NCBI RefSeq assembly: GCF_002090055.1
Contig: NZ_BBRH01000008.1
Coordinates: 62,001 to 126,000 of the forward strand
Source: Demequina sp. NBRC 110051
GTDB lineage: Bacteria > Actinomycetota > Actinomycetes > Actinomycetales > Demequinaceae
DNA: 64,000 nucleotides
Direction: 5' to 3'
The notes under the pieces were generated by a model. The model worked only from the letters and a program-made list of their open reading frames with translations, made no database searches and was not told the origin of the DNA. The position numbers were made by a program, and so were the translations under genes. Shown in pieces: positions 54,235 to 62,106 of the stretch (position 1 is the stretch's first letter; the number at the start of each line of letters is the position of its first letter).

Positions 54235-55134
54235 ATGACTATCACCCGTACCCACCGTGCCTTTGCTCTCGCCGGGCTGACCGCGGCGCTGCTCGCCGGC
54301 TGCTCGACGTCGGACGACAGCGACGCCACCGCATCCGCCGACACCGCCACCTCCGCCGCGCCCGAGCAGCCCGCAGGCGACCAGGCGAACGACTTCCAAC
54401 GTGGCGGCGTCAGCGGCGAGATCGCATACCTCGCCGACGGCACCGCCCAGGTCCAGGACGACAGTTCCCAGACCGCGGTGCGGTTCACCGATGACACGAC
54501 CGTGACGACGGAGGTGGAGATCGCGCTGACCGATATCGCCGAGGGACAGTGCGTGGTCGTGGTCCTGGGCGACGATGATGCCGCGACCTCCGTGTCCGTC
54601 TCCGAGCCCGACGAGGACGGCACCTGCTCGACCGGATTCGGCGGCATGGGCGGCGAGCGTCCCACGGGTGACATGCCCGACGGCATGGAGCGCCCGACCG
54701 ATGGCGACGTCCCGGCAGACATGCCAACGGCCATGCCCGAGGGCATGGAGGCGCCTGCGGAGGGGACCGCCCCCGAGGGACAGATGCCAGGCGGCTTCGC
54801 GGGCCTCGTCACCGGCACCGTGAGTGCCGTGAGTGACGGGGGGCTGACGATCGAGGACTCGGAGGGAGAGTCCACCGAGGTAAGTGTCGCCGACGACGCG
54901 TCTGTCACCGGCACCGAGGCGGCCGACACCAGCGCGATCGAGGTGGGCCTGTGCATGACGGCCATGGGCGAGTCCGACTCGTCTGGAGGCTACGACGCGA
55001 CCTCGATCGAGCTCAGCGCCGCGACCGATGAGGGCTGCACCACCGGCTTTGGTGGGCGCGGAGGCTTCGGCGGCGGTGCAGGCGGCGGCGCCATGGGCGG
55101 CGATCTGGACCAGCTCGACACGGACACCGAGTGA
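54235..55134 (+). CDS. lipoprotein with two DUF5666-like barrels and Met-rich linker
   Basis: A 299-residue lipoprotein inside the export operon. Seen: signal peptide ending LLAGC (Cys23), an acidic Thr/Ser/Ala linker, a small beta-barrel repeat (GGVSGEIAYLADGTAQVQDDSSQTAVRFTDDTTVTTEVEIALTDIAEGQCVVVVL, about 60-110), then a Met/Pro/Gly/Asp linker with repeated P-(D/E)-G-M units (about 135-190). A second barrel repeat follows (GLVTGTVSAVSDGGLTIEDSEGESTEVSVADDASVTGTEAADTSAIEVGLCMTAMG), and a Gly-rich tail. The two repeats resemble DUF5666 (my recognition, moderate). Function unknown; GAGAGGACCTCCTC precedes the ATG. Confidence 0.7.
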   Translation: MTITRTHRAFALAGLTAALLAGCSTSDDSDATASADTATSAAPEQPAGDQANDFQRGGVSGEIAYLADGTAQVQDDSSQTAVRFTDDTTVTTEVEIALTDIAEGQCVVVVLGDDDAATSVSVSEPDEDGTCSTGFGGMGGERPTGDMPDGMERPTDGDVPADMPTAMPEGMEAPAEGTAPEGQMPGGFAGLVTGTVSAVSDGGLTIEDSEGESTEVSVADDASVTGTEAADTSAIEVGLCMTAMGESDSSGGYDATSIELSAATDEGCTTGFGGRGGFGGGAGGGAMGGDLDQLDTDTE

Positions 55135-57110
55135 TGACCGCCAAAGCGGGCAGGCCTCGCTGGGGCTGGCGCGCAGCCGCGGTGCCGGTCGCCGTGGGCG
55201 CGGTCGTCGCAGCGGTGACGCTCACGGGCGCGACCCAGAGCGTCGCCACGTACCGCACCGCCACCGCCACCACCGGTGACGTCACACAGACGCTCACGAC
55301 GACCGGCGCGATCGAGTCCGCCAGCCGCTCCGACCTGTCCTTCCAGATCGACGGCACCGTCGAGTCGCTCGAGGTGACCGAGGGAGACACCGTCGAGGCC
55401 GGCGACACGCTCGCCACGCTCGAGGTGGGCGACCTCGAGGACGCGGTGGCCGCGGCCGAGGAGGCTCTCGCGGACGCCGAGGAGGCGCTCGCGGATGATC
55501 TCGAGGCGCAAAGCGAGGACTCGTCGACCACGGCATCGTCCGTCGCGTACCGCACCGAGGGTGAGGCCGACGCCACCGTCACGACGGTCGCCTACACGGT
55601 CGCGTCAACGGTCGCGACGGCCGATGCGACGGCGGGCGCGAGCGACGAGGTCGCCGCGGCGCTCGCGGACCTTCGTTCCGCGCAGCAGGCTCTGCTGGAC
55701 CAGTACGACCTGGCGCAGGCCGCGCTCGACGCCGCCGACGAGGCCTCCACGAGCGCTCAAGAGGTGTGTGCGGCATTCACCTCGGTGAGCGACGACAGTG
55801 CCGCGACGGGTGAGTCAGGCGGCGGTGCCGAGGAAGGCTCCGAGGGCGTGGCCCCCGAGGCGGGTGAGGACGATGACACGGCGCTCGCCGATGCGCTCGC
55901 CGCCTGCCAGGAAGCTACCGACACCGCCCTCGCCGCGTCCCAGGCCTCGATCGCCGAACAGCAGGAGCTGATGGCGCTCGCGACGGCCGTCGACGAGGCG
56001 GTCGCCACCTACCAAGAGGCACTCGGGAACTCGGGCGCGAGCGGCGACGATGACGGCGACGCTAACGTGACGGAGCCCGAGGCTTCAGCATCGCCCGAGC
56101 CGTCGACGCCGGAGACGTCGACTCCCGAGCCAACCACCACCGCACCCTCGACGCCCGACAGTGCTGCGACGCCCGAGGGCACTCACGACGGTGGCGCGGG
56201 AACCGAGGGCTCAGGCGATGACACGCCCATGCCCTCGGGCCAGGACGACACAGGCTTGAGCCAGGGCGGCGCAGTCGCAGGGGGCTCGGGGATGAGCGGC
56301 TCGACCGGCGGCGAGCAGGCCGTGCCCACGGCGGCCGACATCCTCGCCGACAAGGCGGACATCACGGCAGCCCAAGCCGATCTGGCCCTCGCCCAGCAGC
56401 AGCTCGAATACGCCTCGCTCACGGCGCCCGTCGCGGGCACCATCGTCGCGGTCGGGTTTGCCGCGGGCGACGACGTGACGGCCGGAGATACGACGGCGGT
56501 CATCACGGTGGTCGCGGACAACTCCTACGTCGTCAACCTCGCCGTGAGCCTCACGGAGGCGCAGCTCCTCGCCGCGGGTCAGGATGCGCAGGTCACGCTC
56601 ACCAGCACGGGCGACGTGGTGGCCGGCACCGTGGCGAGCGTGTCCCACGTCAATGCGGGCAACGCCTATCAGCAGTCCTATGCGGTGAGCGTCGCGGTGC
56701 CCGACCCAGGGTTCGAGATCCGCATCGGCGCGGCAACCCGCATGGTGATCACCGTCGCGGCATCGACCGACGTGTTGGTGGTGCCCACCTCCGCCGTCAC
56801 GGATGCTGCGGGCGCGGCAACCGTGCAGGTTCTCGCCGCGGATGGCACGCCCACCGAGACCACGATCGAGACCGGCGCGATCGGCACGGAGTACACCGAG
56901 GTCCTCTCGGGGCTCGATTCCGGCGCCCAGGTGGTGCTCGCGGATCTGACCGAGCCGCTGACCGACGAGGAGGCCGAGGAATCCAGCGGGCTGCTGGGCG
57001 GCCTCGACTCAGGCTCCGATGACTCCGGCGAATTCCAGATGCCCGATGGCTTCACCCCGCCGGGCGGGGGAGCGGGCGGCGGTTTCCAGCCGCCGACCGT
57101 GAACGGCTGA
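55134..57110 (+). CDS. HlyD/MacA-type membrane-fusion (adaptor) protein 2, long form
   Basis: A 658-residue adaptor with one N-terminal membrane helix (about residues 14-32). Seen: a first lipoyl half (SDLSFQIDGTVESLEVTEGDTVEAGDTLATLEVGDLEDAVA), a long Ala/Glu-rich coiled-coil hairpin (about 100-300), a ~90-residue Ser/Thr/Pro/Glu/Asp-rich disordered stretch (about 300-400), a return helix (ADITAAQADLALAQQQLEYASLTAPVAGTIVAVGFAAGDDVTAGDTTAVITV), and a barrel (NLAVSLTEAQLLAAGQDAQVTLTSTGDVV, VLVVPTSAVTDAAG). It is about 240 residues longer than adaptor 1. The ATG overlaps the previous stop (TGATG). A second adaptor in a one-ATPase operon is unusual. Confidence 0.85.
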   Translation: MTAKAGRPRWGWRAAAVPVAVGAVVAAVTLTGATQSVATYRTATATTGDVTQTLTTTGAIESASRSDLSFQIDGTVESLEVTEGDTVEAGDTLATLEVGDLEDAVAAAEEALADAEEALADDLEAQSEDSSTTASSVAYRTEGEADATVTTVAYTVASTVATADATAGASDEVAAALADLRSAQQALLDQYDLAQAALDAADEASTSAQEVCAAFTSVSDDSAATGESGGGAEEGSEGVAPEAGEDDDTALADALAACQEATDTALAASQASIAEQQELMALATAVDEAVATYQEALGNSGASGDDDGDANVTEPEASASPEPSTPETSTPEPTTTAPSTPDSAATPEGTHDGGAGTEGSGDDTPMPSGQDDTGLSQGGAVAGGSGMSGSTGGEQAVPTAADILADKADITAAQADLALAQQQLEYASLTAPVAGTIVAVGFAAGDDVTAGDTTAVITVVADNSYVVNLAVSLTEAQLLAAGQDAQVTLTSTGDVVAGTVASVSHVNAGNAYQQSYAVSVAVPDPGFEIRIGAATRMVITVAASTDVLVVPTSAVTDAAGAATVQVLAADGTPTETTIETGAIGTEYTEVLSGLDSGAQVVLADLTEPLTDEEAEESSGLLGGLDSGSDDSGEFQMPDGFTPPGGGAGGGFQPPTVNG

Positions 57111-57139
57111 CCCCGCACCTTCGGTTCCGGGGCGCCCGG

Positions 57140-57145
57140 TAGGCT
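57140..57145 (+). promoter_or_regulatory. leaderless promoter -10 (TAGGCT) of dapB
   Basis: TAGGCT, 7 nt, then the dapB ATG at 57153. Confidence 0.65.
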
Positions 57146-57152
57146 CGTGGAC

Positions 57153-57896
57153 ATGATCAACGTGGCCGTGCTGGGCGCCTCGGGGCGCATGGGATCGACC
57201 GTCGTCGAGGCGGTGACCGGGGCCGACGACATGAAGGTGGTCGCCCGTCTCAGCGCAAGCGACACGGTCGCGGACGCGGCCCGCGCGCAGGCCACCGTGG
57301 CCGTCGACTTCACGGTTCCCGAGGCCTCCGAGGCCAACGTGCACGCCCTCATCGACGCCGGCATCCATGCGGTGGTCGGCACCTCCGGGTGGACTCAGGA
57401 CGCGGTCGCGCGCGTCGAGGAGCACCTGCGCGAGCGCCCCGAGATCGGCGTGCTCATCGCTCCCAACTTCGCGCTCGGTGCGGTGCTCGCCATGCGGTTC
57501 GCAGCCGCCGCGGCGCCCTACTTCGAGTCCGTCGAGGTCATCGAGATGCACCACCCCGACAAGCTCGACGCGCCCTCCGGCACCGCTCACCACACGGCCG
57601 CCGGCATCGCGGCAGCGCGAGCCGCCGCGGGCATCGGCCCCTCGCCCGACGCCACCCAGCACGACCCGGCGGGCGCTCGTGGCGCCCTGGTCGACGGCGT
57701 GCGCGTCCACGCGGTGCGCCTGCGCGGCCTCACCGCGCACGAGGAGGTGCTGCTGGGCAACCCCGGCGAGCAGTTCACGCTGCGCCACGACAGCTTCGAC
57801 CGCTCGTCGTTCATGCCCGGCGTGCTCCTGGGTATTCGCGAGATCGATCGCCACCCCGGGCTCACGCTCGGGCTCGACGGCTACTTGAGCCTGTAG
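57153..57896 (+). CDS. dapB: 4-hydroxy-tetrahydrodipicolinate reductase
   Basis: Lysine/meso-diaminopimelate pathway: reduces HTPA with NAD(P)H. Seen: INVAVLGASGRMGSTVVEAV (Rossmann loop), VAVDFTVPEASEANVHALIDAGIHAVVGTSGW, IGVLIAPNFALGAVLAMRFAAAAAPYFESVEVIEMHHPDKLDAPSGTAHHTA (catalytic EMHHxxKxDAPSGTA) and VRLRGLTAHEEVLLGNPGEQFTLRHDSFDRSSFMPGVLLGIREI. It is 247 residues. The ATG at 57153 is two codons after an in-frame GTG, but a TAGGCT element places the transcript start at the ATG. dapA lies 6 kb downstream, so the pathway genes are split here. Confidence 0.97.
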   Translation: MINVAVLGASGRMGSTVVEAVTGADDMKVVARLSASDTVADAARAQATVAVDFTVPEASEANVHALIDAGIHAVVGTSGWTQDAVARVEEHLRERPEIGVLIAPNFALGAVLAMRFAAAAAPYFESVEVIEMHHPDKLDAPSGTAHHTAAGIAAARAAAGIGPSPDATQHDPAGARGALVDGVRVHAVRLRGLTAHEEVLLGNPGEQFTLRHDSFDRSSFMPGVLLGIREIDRHPGLTLGLDGYLSL

Positions 57897-58367
57897 ATGC
57901 GCCTGTTCCGCCAGCCGGCCTTCCTCGCCGCCGTCGCGATGACGGTGCTGCTCGCCATGTACTTCGCGTTCGTGGCACAGTACGCGGTCGCCTTTGTGAT
58001 GGCCGATGCCTGGGCCGCCAAGGCGCTCGGGCTCGCCCTGCTCGTGCTGCCCGCGATCGGCCTGTGGTACGTCATCGTGGAATGGCGGCTGGGCACCACG
58101 GTACAGCGCATGGCCGACGTGCTCGAGGGTGAGGGCGGCCTGCCGCTCCACGACGGCGAGCGACTGCCTAACGGGCGGCTCACGGAGGCCGCAGCGGAGG
58201 CGATCTTCGAGGTCGCGCGCCTCGAGGCCGAGCACAGCCCCGACGACTGGCGCGCGTGGTTCAGGGTTGCGTGGGCCTACGACGCGAACCGCGACCGCTC
58301 CATGGCCCGCAAATCGCTGCGCCACGCCGCCGACCTGTTCCGGGCCGAGCGGCGCGCGAGCGTCTGA
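57897..58367 (+). CDS. small membrane protein with C-terminal helical repeat, dapB partner
   Basis: A 156-residue protein that I cannot name. Seen: two membrane helices (about residues 9-27 and 36-58), then a soluble part with VQRMADVLEGEGGLPLHDGERLPNGRLTEAAAEAIFEVARLEAEHSPDDWRAWFRVAWAYDANRDRSMARKSLRHAADLFRAERRA, whose end looks like a tetratricopeptide helix pair (W-x4-R-x-A-W-A-Y then ARKSLRHAADLF). The ATG directly follows the dapB stop, so the two are coupled. Similar genes sit behind dapB in other actinobacteria, to my recollection. Confidence 0.65.
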   Translation: MRLFRQPAFLAAVAMTVLLAMYFAFVAQYAVAFVMADAWAAKALGLALLVLPAIGLWYVIVEWRLGTTVQRMADVLEGEGGLPLHDGERLPNGRLTEAAAEAIFEVARLEAEHSPDDWRAWFRVAWAYDANRDRSMARKSLRHAADLFRAERRASV

Positions 58368-58371
58368 CCTT

Positions 58372-58860
58372 CTAGCTGAGGTCGGCCCGCCACATTAGCT
58401 CGGCCATCTCTCCGGCCGGACCGTCCATGCCGCGGCGGATGCCGCCCTCGGCGAATCCCGCGGAGGCGAGGAACGCCTCGCGCGCCTCGTCACCCTCGAT
58501 CGCCCACGCGCGCACCGGCGACGTGCCGTGGATACGCAGGGTGTCGACGCAGGCGGCGAGCAGGCGTGAGCCGTGTCCCAGACGTCGGTGCTCGGGGGCA
58601 ACCTCGAGCGCGATGATCTCGCCCTGCGCGAGGGCCGCGAAGCCCACCACATGCGGGCCGTCGGTCGCCACGAACACGCGGTGCTGGCGCGACGGCGGCG
58701 CCTCGATGGCGGCGCCCCACTGCGCGAGGATCTCGTCGCGCGGAAGCCCGGCCACGGCATCGGCCCCCAACGTGGCCCGCCACGCGGCCAACTGAATGTC
58801 CGCGATGGCCTCCTCGTCTCCGGGGACGGCGGGGCGGGCGGAGACATCGGCGGTGGGCAT
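58372..58860 (-). CDS. GNAT-family N-acetyltransferase
   Basis: A 162-residue single-domain acetyltransferase; substrate unknown. Seen: SARPAVPGDEEAIADIQLAAWRATLG start, VFVATDGPHVVGFAALAQGEIIALEVAPEHRRLGHGSRLLAACVDTLRIHG (the R-x-x-G-x-G acetyl-CoA loop, here RRLGHGS) and VRAWAIEGDEAREAFLASAGFAEGGIRRGMD. The ATG at 58860 follows a leaderless TAGGCT. An exact 15-mer copy at 58751 encodes ADAVAGL in sense. It is divergent from the ZIP gene. Confidence 0.88.
   Translation of the reverse strand: MPTADVSARPAVPGDEEAIADIQLAAWRATLGADAVAGLPRDEILAQWGAAIEAPPSRQHRVFVATDGPHVVGFAALAQGEIIALEVAPEHRRLGHGSRLLAACVDTLRIHGTSPVRAWAIEGDEAREAFLASAGFAEGGIRRGMDGPAGEMAELMWRADLS
58751..58765 (-). repeat. directional 15-mer, exact copy, in the GNAT gene
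   Basis: An exact copy on the minus strand, which is sense for this minus-strand gene. ADAV frame. Confidence 0.85.
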
Positions 58861-58867
58861 GGGAACC

Positions 58868-58888
58868 AGCCTACGGGCTCGATAGCCT
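58868..58888. promoter_or_regulatory. divergent leaderless promoter pair (GNAT minus, ZIP plus)
   Basis: AGCCTA at 58868-58873 is TAGGCT on the minus strand, 7 nt from the GNAT ATG. TAGCCT at 58883-58888 is 6 nt from the ZIP ATG at 58895. The two -10 elements lie 9 bp apart, back to back. Confidence 0.6.
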
Positions 58889-58894
58889 GGCGAG

Positions 58895-59662
58895 ATGACT
58901 GTGCTGACCGCCGCCCTCGCCTCAACCGTCGGCATCGGAGCGCTGCTCATCGGCGCGTTCGTGGGCTGGCGGTTCGACGTCTCCAAGCGGGCCGTCGCGG
59001 CCGTGCTCGCGTTCGGTGCTGGTGTACTGATCGCGACGTTGGCGCTGGAACTGGTCGCCGAGGCCAACGACGCCGGTGGCGTATGGCCGGTAGTCGCGGG
59101 CTTTGGCGGGGGAGCGGTGCTGTATGTCGGTGGCGACGCGCTCGTCTCGCGATTGGCGAGCCGTCACCGCCACCCGTCCCATGAGCCCTCGGGCTCACGC
59201 AACAAGACGGCCAAGCGCGGTGGGGACACCCCGGGTGGCGGCGCCCCCATCGCCGTGGGTGCGCTGCTGGACGGCATCCCCGAGGCGATCGTCATCGGGC
59301 TCGCGGCCGCCGGCGGTGGATTCCCTGGCGCCATCGTCGCGGCCATCGGCCTGAGCAACATCCCCGAGGGGCTCGCCGGCACCGTGCCACTGCGCCGCTC
59401 GGGTCGTGGCCCGGGATTCATCTTTGGACTGTGGGGCTCGATCACCGCGCTCGCGGTGCTCGCCACGGTCGTTGCTGTGCTGTTCTTGCAGGACGCATCC
59501 GGAGCGACGCTCGGCGTCATCCAGTCCGTCGCCGCGGGCGCGCTGCTCGCGATGGTCGCGAACGCGATGATTCCCGAGGCATTCGATGAGGAGCACTGGG
59601 CGACCGGACTCATCGCGACCGCCGGCTTCCTCGTGGCGTTCGTGCTGGGGGAGCTGGGCTAG
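58895..59662 (+). CDS. ZIP-family divalent metal transporter
   Basis: A 255-residue integral membrane protein with about eight helices. Seen: ASTVGIGALLIGAFVGW, AFGAGVLIATLALELVAEA, a His/Ser/Lys/Arg-rich cytosolic loop between helices 3 and 4 (RHRHPSHEPSGSRNKTAKRGG), then the metal-site helices AVGALLDGIPEAIVIGLAAAGGG and AAIGLSNIPEGLAGTVPLR (paired D-G-I-P-E and N-I-P-E-G-L), and SVAAGALLAMVANAMIPEAF. These are ZIP signatures. Substrate (Zn2+, Mn2+, Fe2+ or other) cannot be told. Leaderless promoter. Confidence 0.85.
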   Translation: MTVLTAALASTVGIGALLIGAFVGWRFDVSKRAVAAVLAFGAGVLIATLALELVAEANDAGGVWPVVAGFGGGAVLYVGGDALVSRLASRHRHPSHEPSGSRNKTAKRGGDTPGGGAPIAVGALLDGIPEAIVIGLAAAGGGFPGAIVAAIGLSNIPEGLAGTVPLRRSGRGPGFIFGLWGSITALAVLATVVAVLFLQDASGATLGVIQSVAAGALLAMVANAMIPEAFDEEHWATGLIATAGFLVAFVLGELG

Positions 59663-59671
59663 CGCTCGCCC

Positions 59672-59995
59672 CTAACCCCAGCCGAGCAGCCGCAGGCACG
59701 CCGCTACCGCTGCGGCCGCCGCGACGACCAGGATGAAGGGCGCGCGCTTCCACAGCAGCAGCGCCGCGACGGCGACCGCCGCGACCCTCGCGTCGAGTAC
59801 CAGCGCACTGCCGGAGGTGAAGGCCTGGGTGGCGAAGAGCGCTGCCAGCAGGCCGACCGTGACGAAGCCGGCGATGCGGTGCACGCGGGGGTGCTCCAGC
59901 CACGCCTCGGGCACCACGTGTCCCGCGTACTTGGTGAGGAAGGCAAGCGCCGCGGCCGCGACGATGGCGACCCAGGTCCAGGTGTAGGGGGTCAC
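59672..59995 (-). CDS. azlD: AzlD-family branched-chain amino-acid exporter subunit
   Basis: A 107-residue membrane protein with four helices, the small subunit of AzlCD-type exporters (BrnFE in corynebacteria). Seen: VTPYTWTWVAIVAAAALAFLTKYAGHVVPEAWLEHPRVHRIAGFVTVGLLAALFATQAFTSG, DARVAAVAVAALLLWKRAPFILVVAAAAAVAACLRLLG. Start is GTG at 59995, overlapping the azlC stop by 4 nt (GTGA). The gene ends 10 nt before the ZIP stop in convergent orientation. Confidence 0.88.
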   Translation of the reverse strand: MTPYTWTWVAIVAAAALAFLTKYAGHVVPEAWLEHPRVHRIAGFVTVGLLAALFATQAFTSGSALVLDARVAAVAVAALLLWKRAPFILVVAAAAAVAACLRLLGWG

Positions 59996-60675
59996 TCGGG
60001 CACCTCCCGCTCGGGCGCATTCCAGCCTGCCACGATCGCGACGAGCGCCGCCGCGAGGATGGGCAGGCCCGCGGGCAGCAGGGGAGTGAGGGCCAAGGCC
60101 AAGACGGCCGATGCCGCTGCCACCCCTTGCGCTCGCTTGCTCGCCAGGCGCGGCCACACCAGGCCAAGGAAGGCCGCGGCCGCGGCAGCGTCGAGCCCCC
60201 AGTCGGCCGGGTCGCCGATGGCCGATCCGAGCAGGGCGCCCAGCAGCGTGATGGCGTTCCACGCGACGAACACCCCGATGCCCGTCCACCAGAACGCTGC
60301 GCGCCGTGCCGCCACATCCTGCGGCGGCTGCGCGAGTGCGACCGCGGTGGACTCGTCGATCGTGAGCTGGGCCGCGGCCGCCCGAGTGAGCGGGCGCATC
60401 GGCCGCATGAACGGCGCGAGCGCGATGCCGTAGAAGCCGTTGCGCACGCCCAGGAACGTCGAGGTCGCGACCGCCGCCGCGCCCGAGCCTCCCGCCGCGA
60501 TCACGCCGATGAACGCGAACTGGGAGCCTCCCGAGAACAGCAGCAGGCTGAGCGCCATGGTTTGCCACACGTCGAGGCCCGCGGCCACCGAGAGCGCGCC
60601 AAAGCTCAGTCCATACGCGCCCGTCGCGAGCGACACCGACAGCGCCTGTTGGCGGGTGGCGTCGAGGCGGGGCAT
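59992..60675 (-). CDS. azlC: AzlC-family branched-chain amino-acid exporter subunit
   Basis: A 227-residue permease, the large subunit of AzlCD. Seen: ATRQQALSVSLATGAYGLSFGALSVAAGLDVWQTMALSLLLFSGGSQFAFIGVIAAGG (the FSGGSQFA family motif), STFLGVRNGFYGIALAPFM, LTIDESTAVALAQPP and a helical C-terminal half. The ATG at 60675 is chosen because CACAAT lies 7 nt upstream; an in-frame start at 60726 would add 17 unconserved residues. Exports isoleucine, leucine, valine or methionine in known members. Confidence 0.88.
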   Translation of the reverse strand: MPRLDATRQQALSVSLATGAYGLSFGALSVAAGLDVWQTMALSLLLFSGGSQFAFIGVIAAGGSGAAAVATSTFLGVRNGFYGIALAPFMRPMRPLTRAAAAQLTIDESTAVALAQPPQDVAARRAAFWWTGIGVFVAWNAITLLGALLGSAIGDPADWGLDAAAAAAFLGLVWPRLASKRAQGVAAASAVLALALTPLLPAGLPILAAALVAIVAGWNAPEREVPE

Positions 60676-60754
60676 GACGAGCATTGTGGCAGGCATGAGC
60701 GTGGCCACCGGGCGTCGGACTGGCACCCCCCGTCAACCTCCTGTGAGCCGCCCA

Positions 60755-60782
60755 GTGTACGGATCCGCGCGGATCCGCACAC
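60755..60782. repeat. 28-bp near-perfect palindrome between GNAT and azlC genes
   Basis: GTG-ta-CGGATCCG-CG-CGGATCCG-ca-CAC. The palindrome begins right after the GNAT stop (60783, minus strand) and lies about 80 bp upstream of azlC. It could be an operator for azlCD or a transcript-end hairpin; there is no T-run. Confidence 0.6.
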
Positions 60783-61406
60783 TCAACGGCTCGTGGGGCG
60801 CGGGCTCTCAGTGAGGGCCGGACGCGGCCACGAGGCGAGGGGCTCGGTGGTGAGCGTCGCTGCGTCTGCCACCCACTCGACGGCCGGCGCCATCTCGCCC
60901 GCGTCAAAGCACTGCTTGCCGCCCAGGTCGCGCTGGCGGTAGCCCAGCCGGCGAGGCACCGCGCCGCTGCGGGAGTTCGTGGGCGCATGGCCAATGGTCA
61001 CGACCGCGGCGCCAGCAATGTCGAGGGCGACAAAGGTGAGGGCGGCGGCCGCCTCGGTGACGAGACCCTTGCCCTCGTGCGCGGCGTCGATCCAGTAGCC
61101 GATCTCCAGGCCGTCAGGGTCGGTGCGCACGTGAAAGCCGGATCCGCCGACCAACTCGCCCGCCTTGTCGAACATTCCCATGGTGAAGCCGGTGCCCGCG
61201 GCGAACTTCTCGGCCTCGCCGGCAATCCACTCGCGCCGGTCCGCCACACTCTGGGGCTCGAACTGGATCCACTCCATGTACGGCCTCAGGTGCGCGAGGT
61301 TGCGGGTGACGACCTCGACGAGTTGCTCGGCATCGGCCGCCACGTAGGGCCTCATCACCAGGCGCTCGGTCTCGATCCGGGTGGGGACGTCCAAGGCGGC
61401 GGTCAT
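60783..61406 (-). CDS. RimJ/RimL-type GNAT acetyltransferase 1
   Basis: A 207-residue acetyltransferase of the RimJ/L subgroup. Seen: TRIETERLVMRPYVAADAEQLVEVVTRNLAHLRPYMEWIQFEPQSVADRREWI, FTMGMFDKAGELVGGSGFHVRTDPDGLEIGYWIDAAHEGKGLVTEAAAALTFVALDIAGAAVVTIGHAPTNSRSGAVPRRLGYRQ (the GKG acetyl-CoA loop and N-S-R-S-G step). The ATG overlaps the stop of the paralogue at 61403 (ATGA), preceded by GGAGGC. Substrate unknown. Confidence 0.88.
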   Translation of the reverse strand: MTAALDVPTRIETERLVMRPYVAADAEQLVEVVTRNLAHLRPYMEWIQFEPQSVADRREWIAGEAEKFAAGTGFTMGMFDKAGELVGGSGFHVRTDPDGLEIGYWIDAAHEGKGLVTEAAAALTFVALDIAGAAVVTIGHAPTNSRSGAVPRRLGYRQRDLGGKQCFDAGEMAPAVEWVADAATLTTEPLASWPRPALTESPRPTSR

Positions 61407-61945
61407 GCCTCCAGTATCCACAGATCCATCGGCACCTCGGCATGCGTGTCATGCGTGATGCCCCGGTGCCGAAACCCTGCCCGGCGCGCGACGGCAATCG
61501 CGGCCGCGTTCTCGGGCATCGTCAGGATCTCGACGCGCCTCACCCGCGGGTCCTCGAATGCGACGCGGGTGAGTGCCTCGACCGCCTCCGTCACGTAGCC
61601 GCGGCCCTGGTGCTGGGGAGCGAGCCAATAGCCGATCTCGCGGATCTCGACTTCGCGAGCGGGGTGGAGGCCGACCGAGCCCAGCAGTCGGCCGTCGTCG
61701 CGCGAGTGCATCGCGAGGTAGCCCTTGGTGCCCTCCGCCGCCCACCGCACGCATTGACGCAGCCAGTCCAGATGCTCGGCGCGGGTGAGCGGCTCATCGC
61801 GCGCCCACGGCATCCAGGGGCGCAGGTGCTCGGCGCTCGTGACGAGGAGCGCGTGATAGGAATCGACGTCCTTCTCCGGTTCCCAGCGCCGCAGCACCAG
61901 TCGCTCCGTCTCGATGCGGCTCGGCACGGTGTGTTCGGGGCTCAC
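61403..61945 (-). CDS. RimJ/RimL-type GNAT acetyltransferase 2
   Basis: A 180-residue paralogue of the preceding gene, in tandem and coupled to it. Seen: SRIETERLVLRRWEPEKDVDSYHALLVTSAEHLRPWMPWARDEPLTRAEHLDWL, LLGSVGLHPAREVEIREIGYWLAPQHQGRGYVTEAVEALTRVAFEDPRVRRVEILTMPENAAAIAVARRAGFRHRG (GRG loop). Start is GTG at 61945; CAGGAT 6 nt upstream could be its leaderless -10. The pair probably arose by duplication. Confidence 0.88.
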   Translation of the reverse strand: MSPEHTVPSRIETERLVLRRWEPEKDVDSYHALLVTSAEHLRPWMPWARDEPLTRAEHLDWLRQCVRWAAEGTKGYLAMHSRDDGRLLGSVGLHPAREVEIREIGYWLAPQHQGRGYVTEAVEALTRVAFEDPRVRRVEILTMPENAAAIAVARRAGFRHRGITHDTHAEVPMDLWILEA

Positions 61946-61973
61946 GGCACGATCCTGCCAGTCGACCCGCGGC

Positions 61974-61979
61974 TAGCAT
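61974..61979 (+). promoter_or_regulatory. leaderless promoter -10 (TAGCAT) of the 36-residue ORF
   Basis: TAGCAT, 7 nt, then the ATG at 61987. The spacing equals that of dapB and proS, which supports the small ORF being real. Confidence 0.5.
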
Positions 61980-61986
61980 GGCGGCC

Positions 61987-62097
61987 ATGGCAGACGACAA
62001 GCGGCAGCGCCGCACCCGCATCGTGGCCGGCGTGACCATCGTCGCCCTCATCCTCGGCACCACCGGAGGCGTGCTGCTCACGACGCTCTTCAGCTGA
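61987..62097 (+). CDS. 36-residue single-pass membrane protein
   Basis: Too short for most gene callers. Seen: a charged N-terminus (MADDKRQRRTR) followed by one hydrophobic helix (IVAGVTIVALILGTTGGVLLTTLF) and a TGA stop. The positive charge before the helix predicts a cytosolic N-terminus. A leaderless TAGCAT element sits at the correct distance. It fills the gap between the divergent GNAT gene and the dfrA end, which would otherwise be 160 bp of plain sequence. No function can be proposed. Confidence 0.55.
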   Translation: MADDKRQRRTRIVAGVTIVALILGTTGGVLLTTLFS

Positions 62098-62106
62098 GCC
62101 GTGCGC

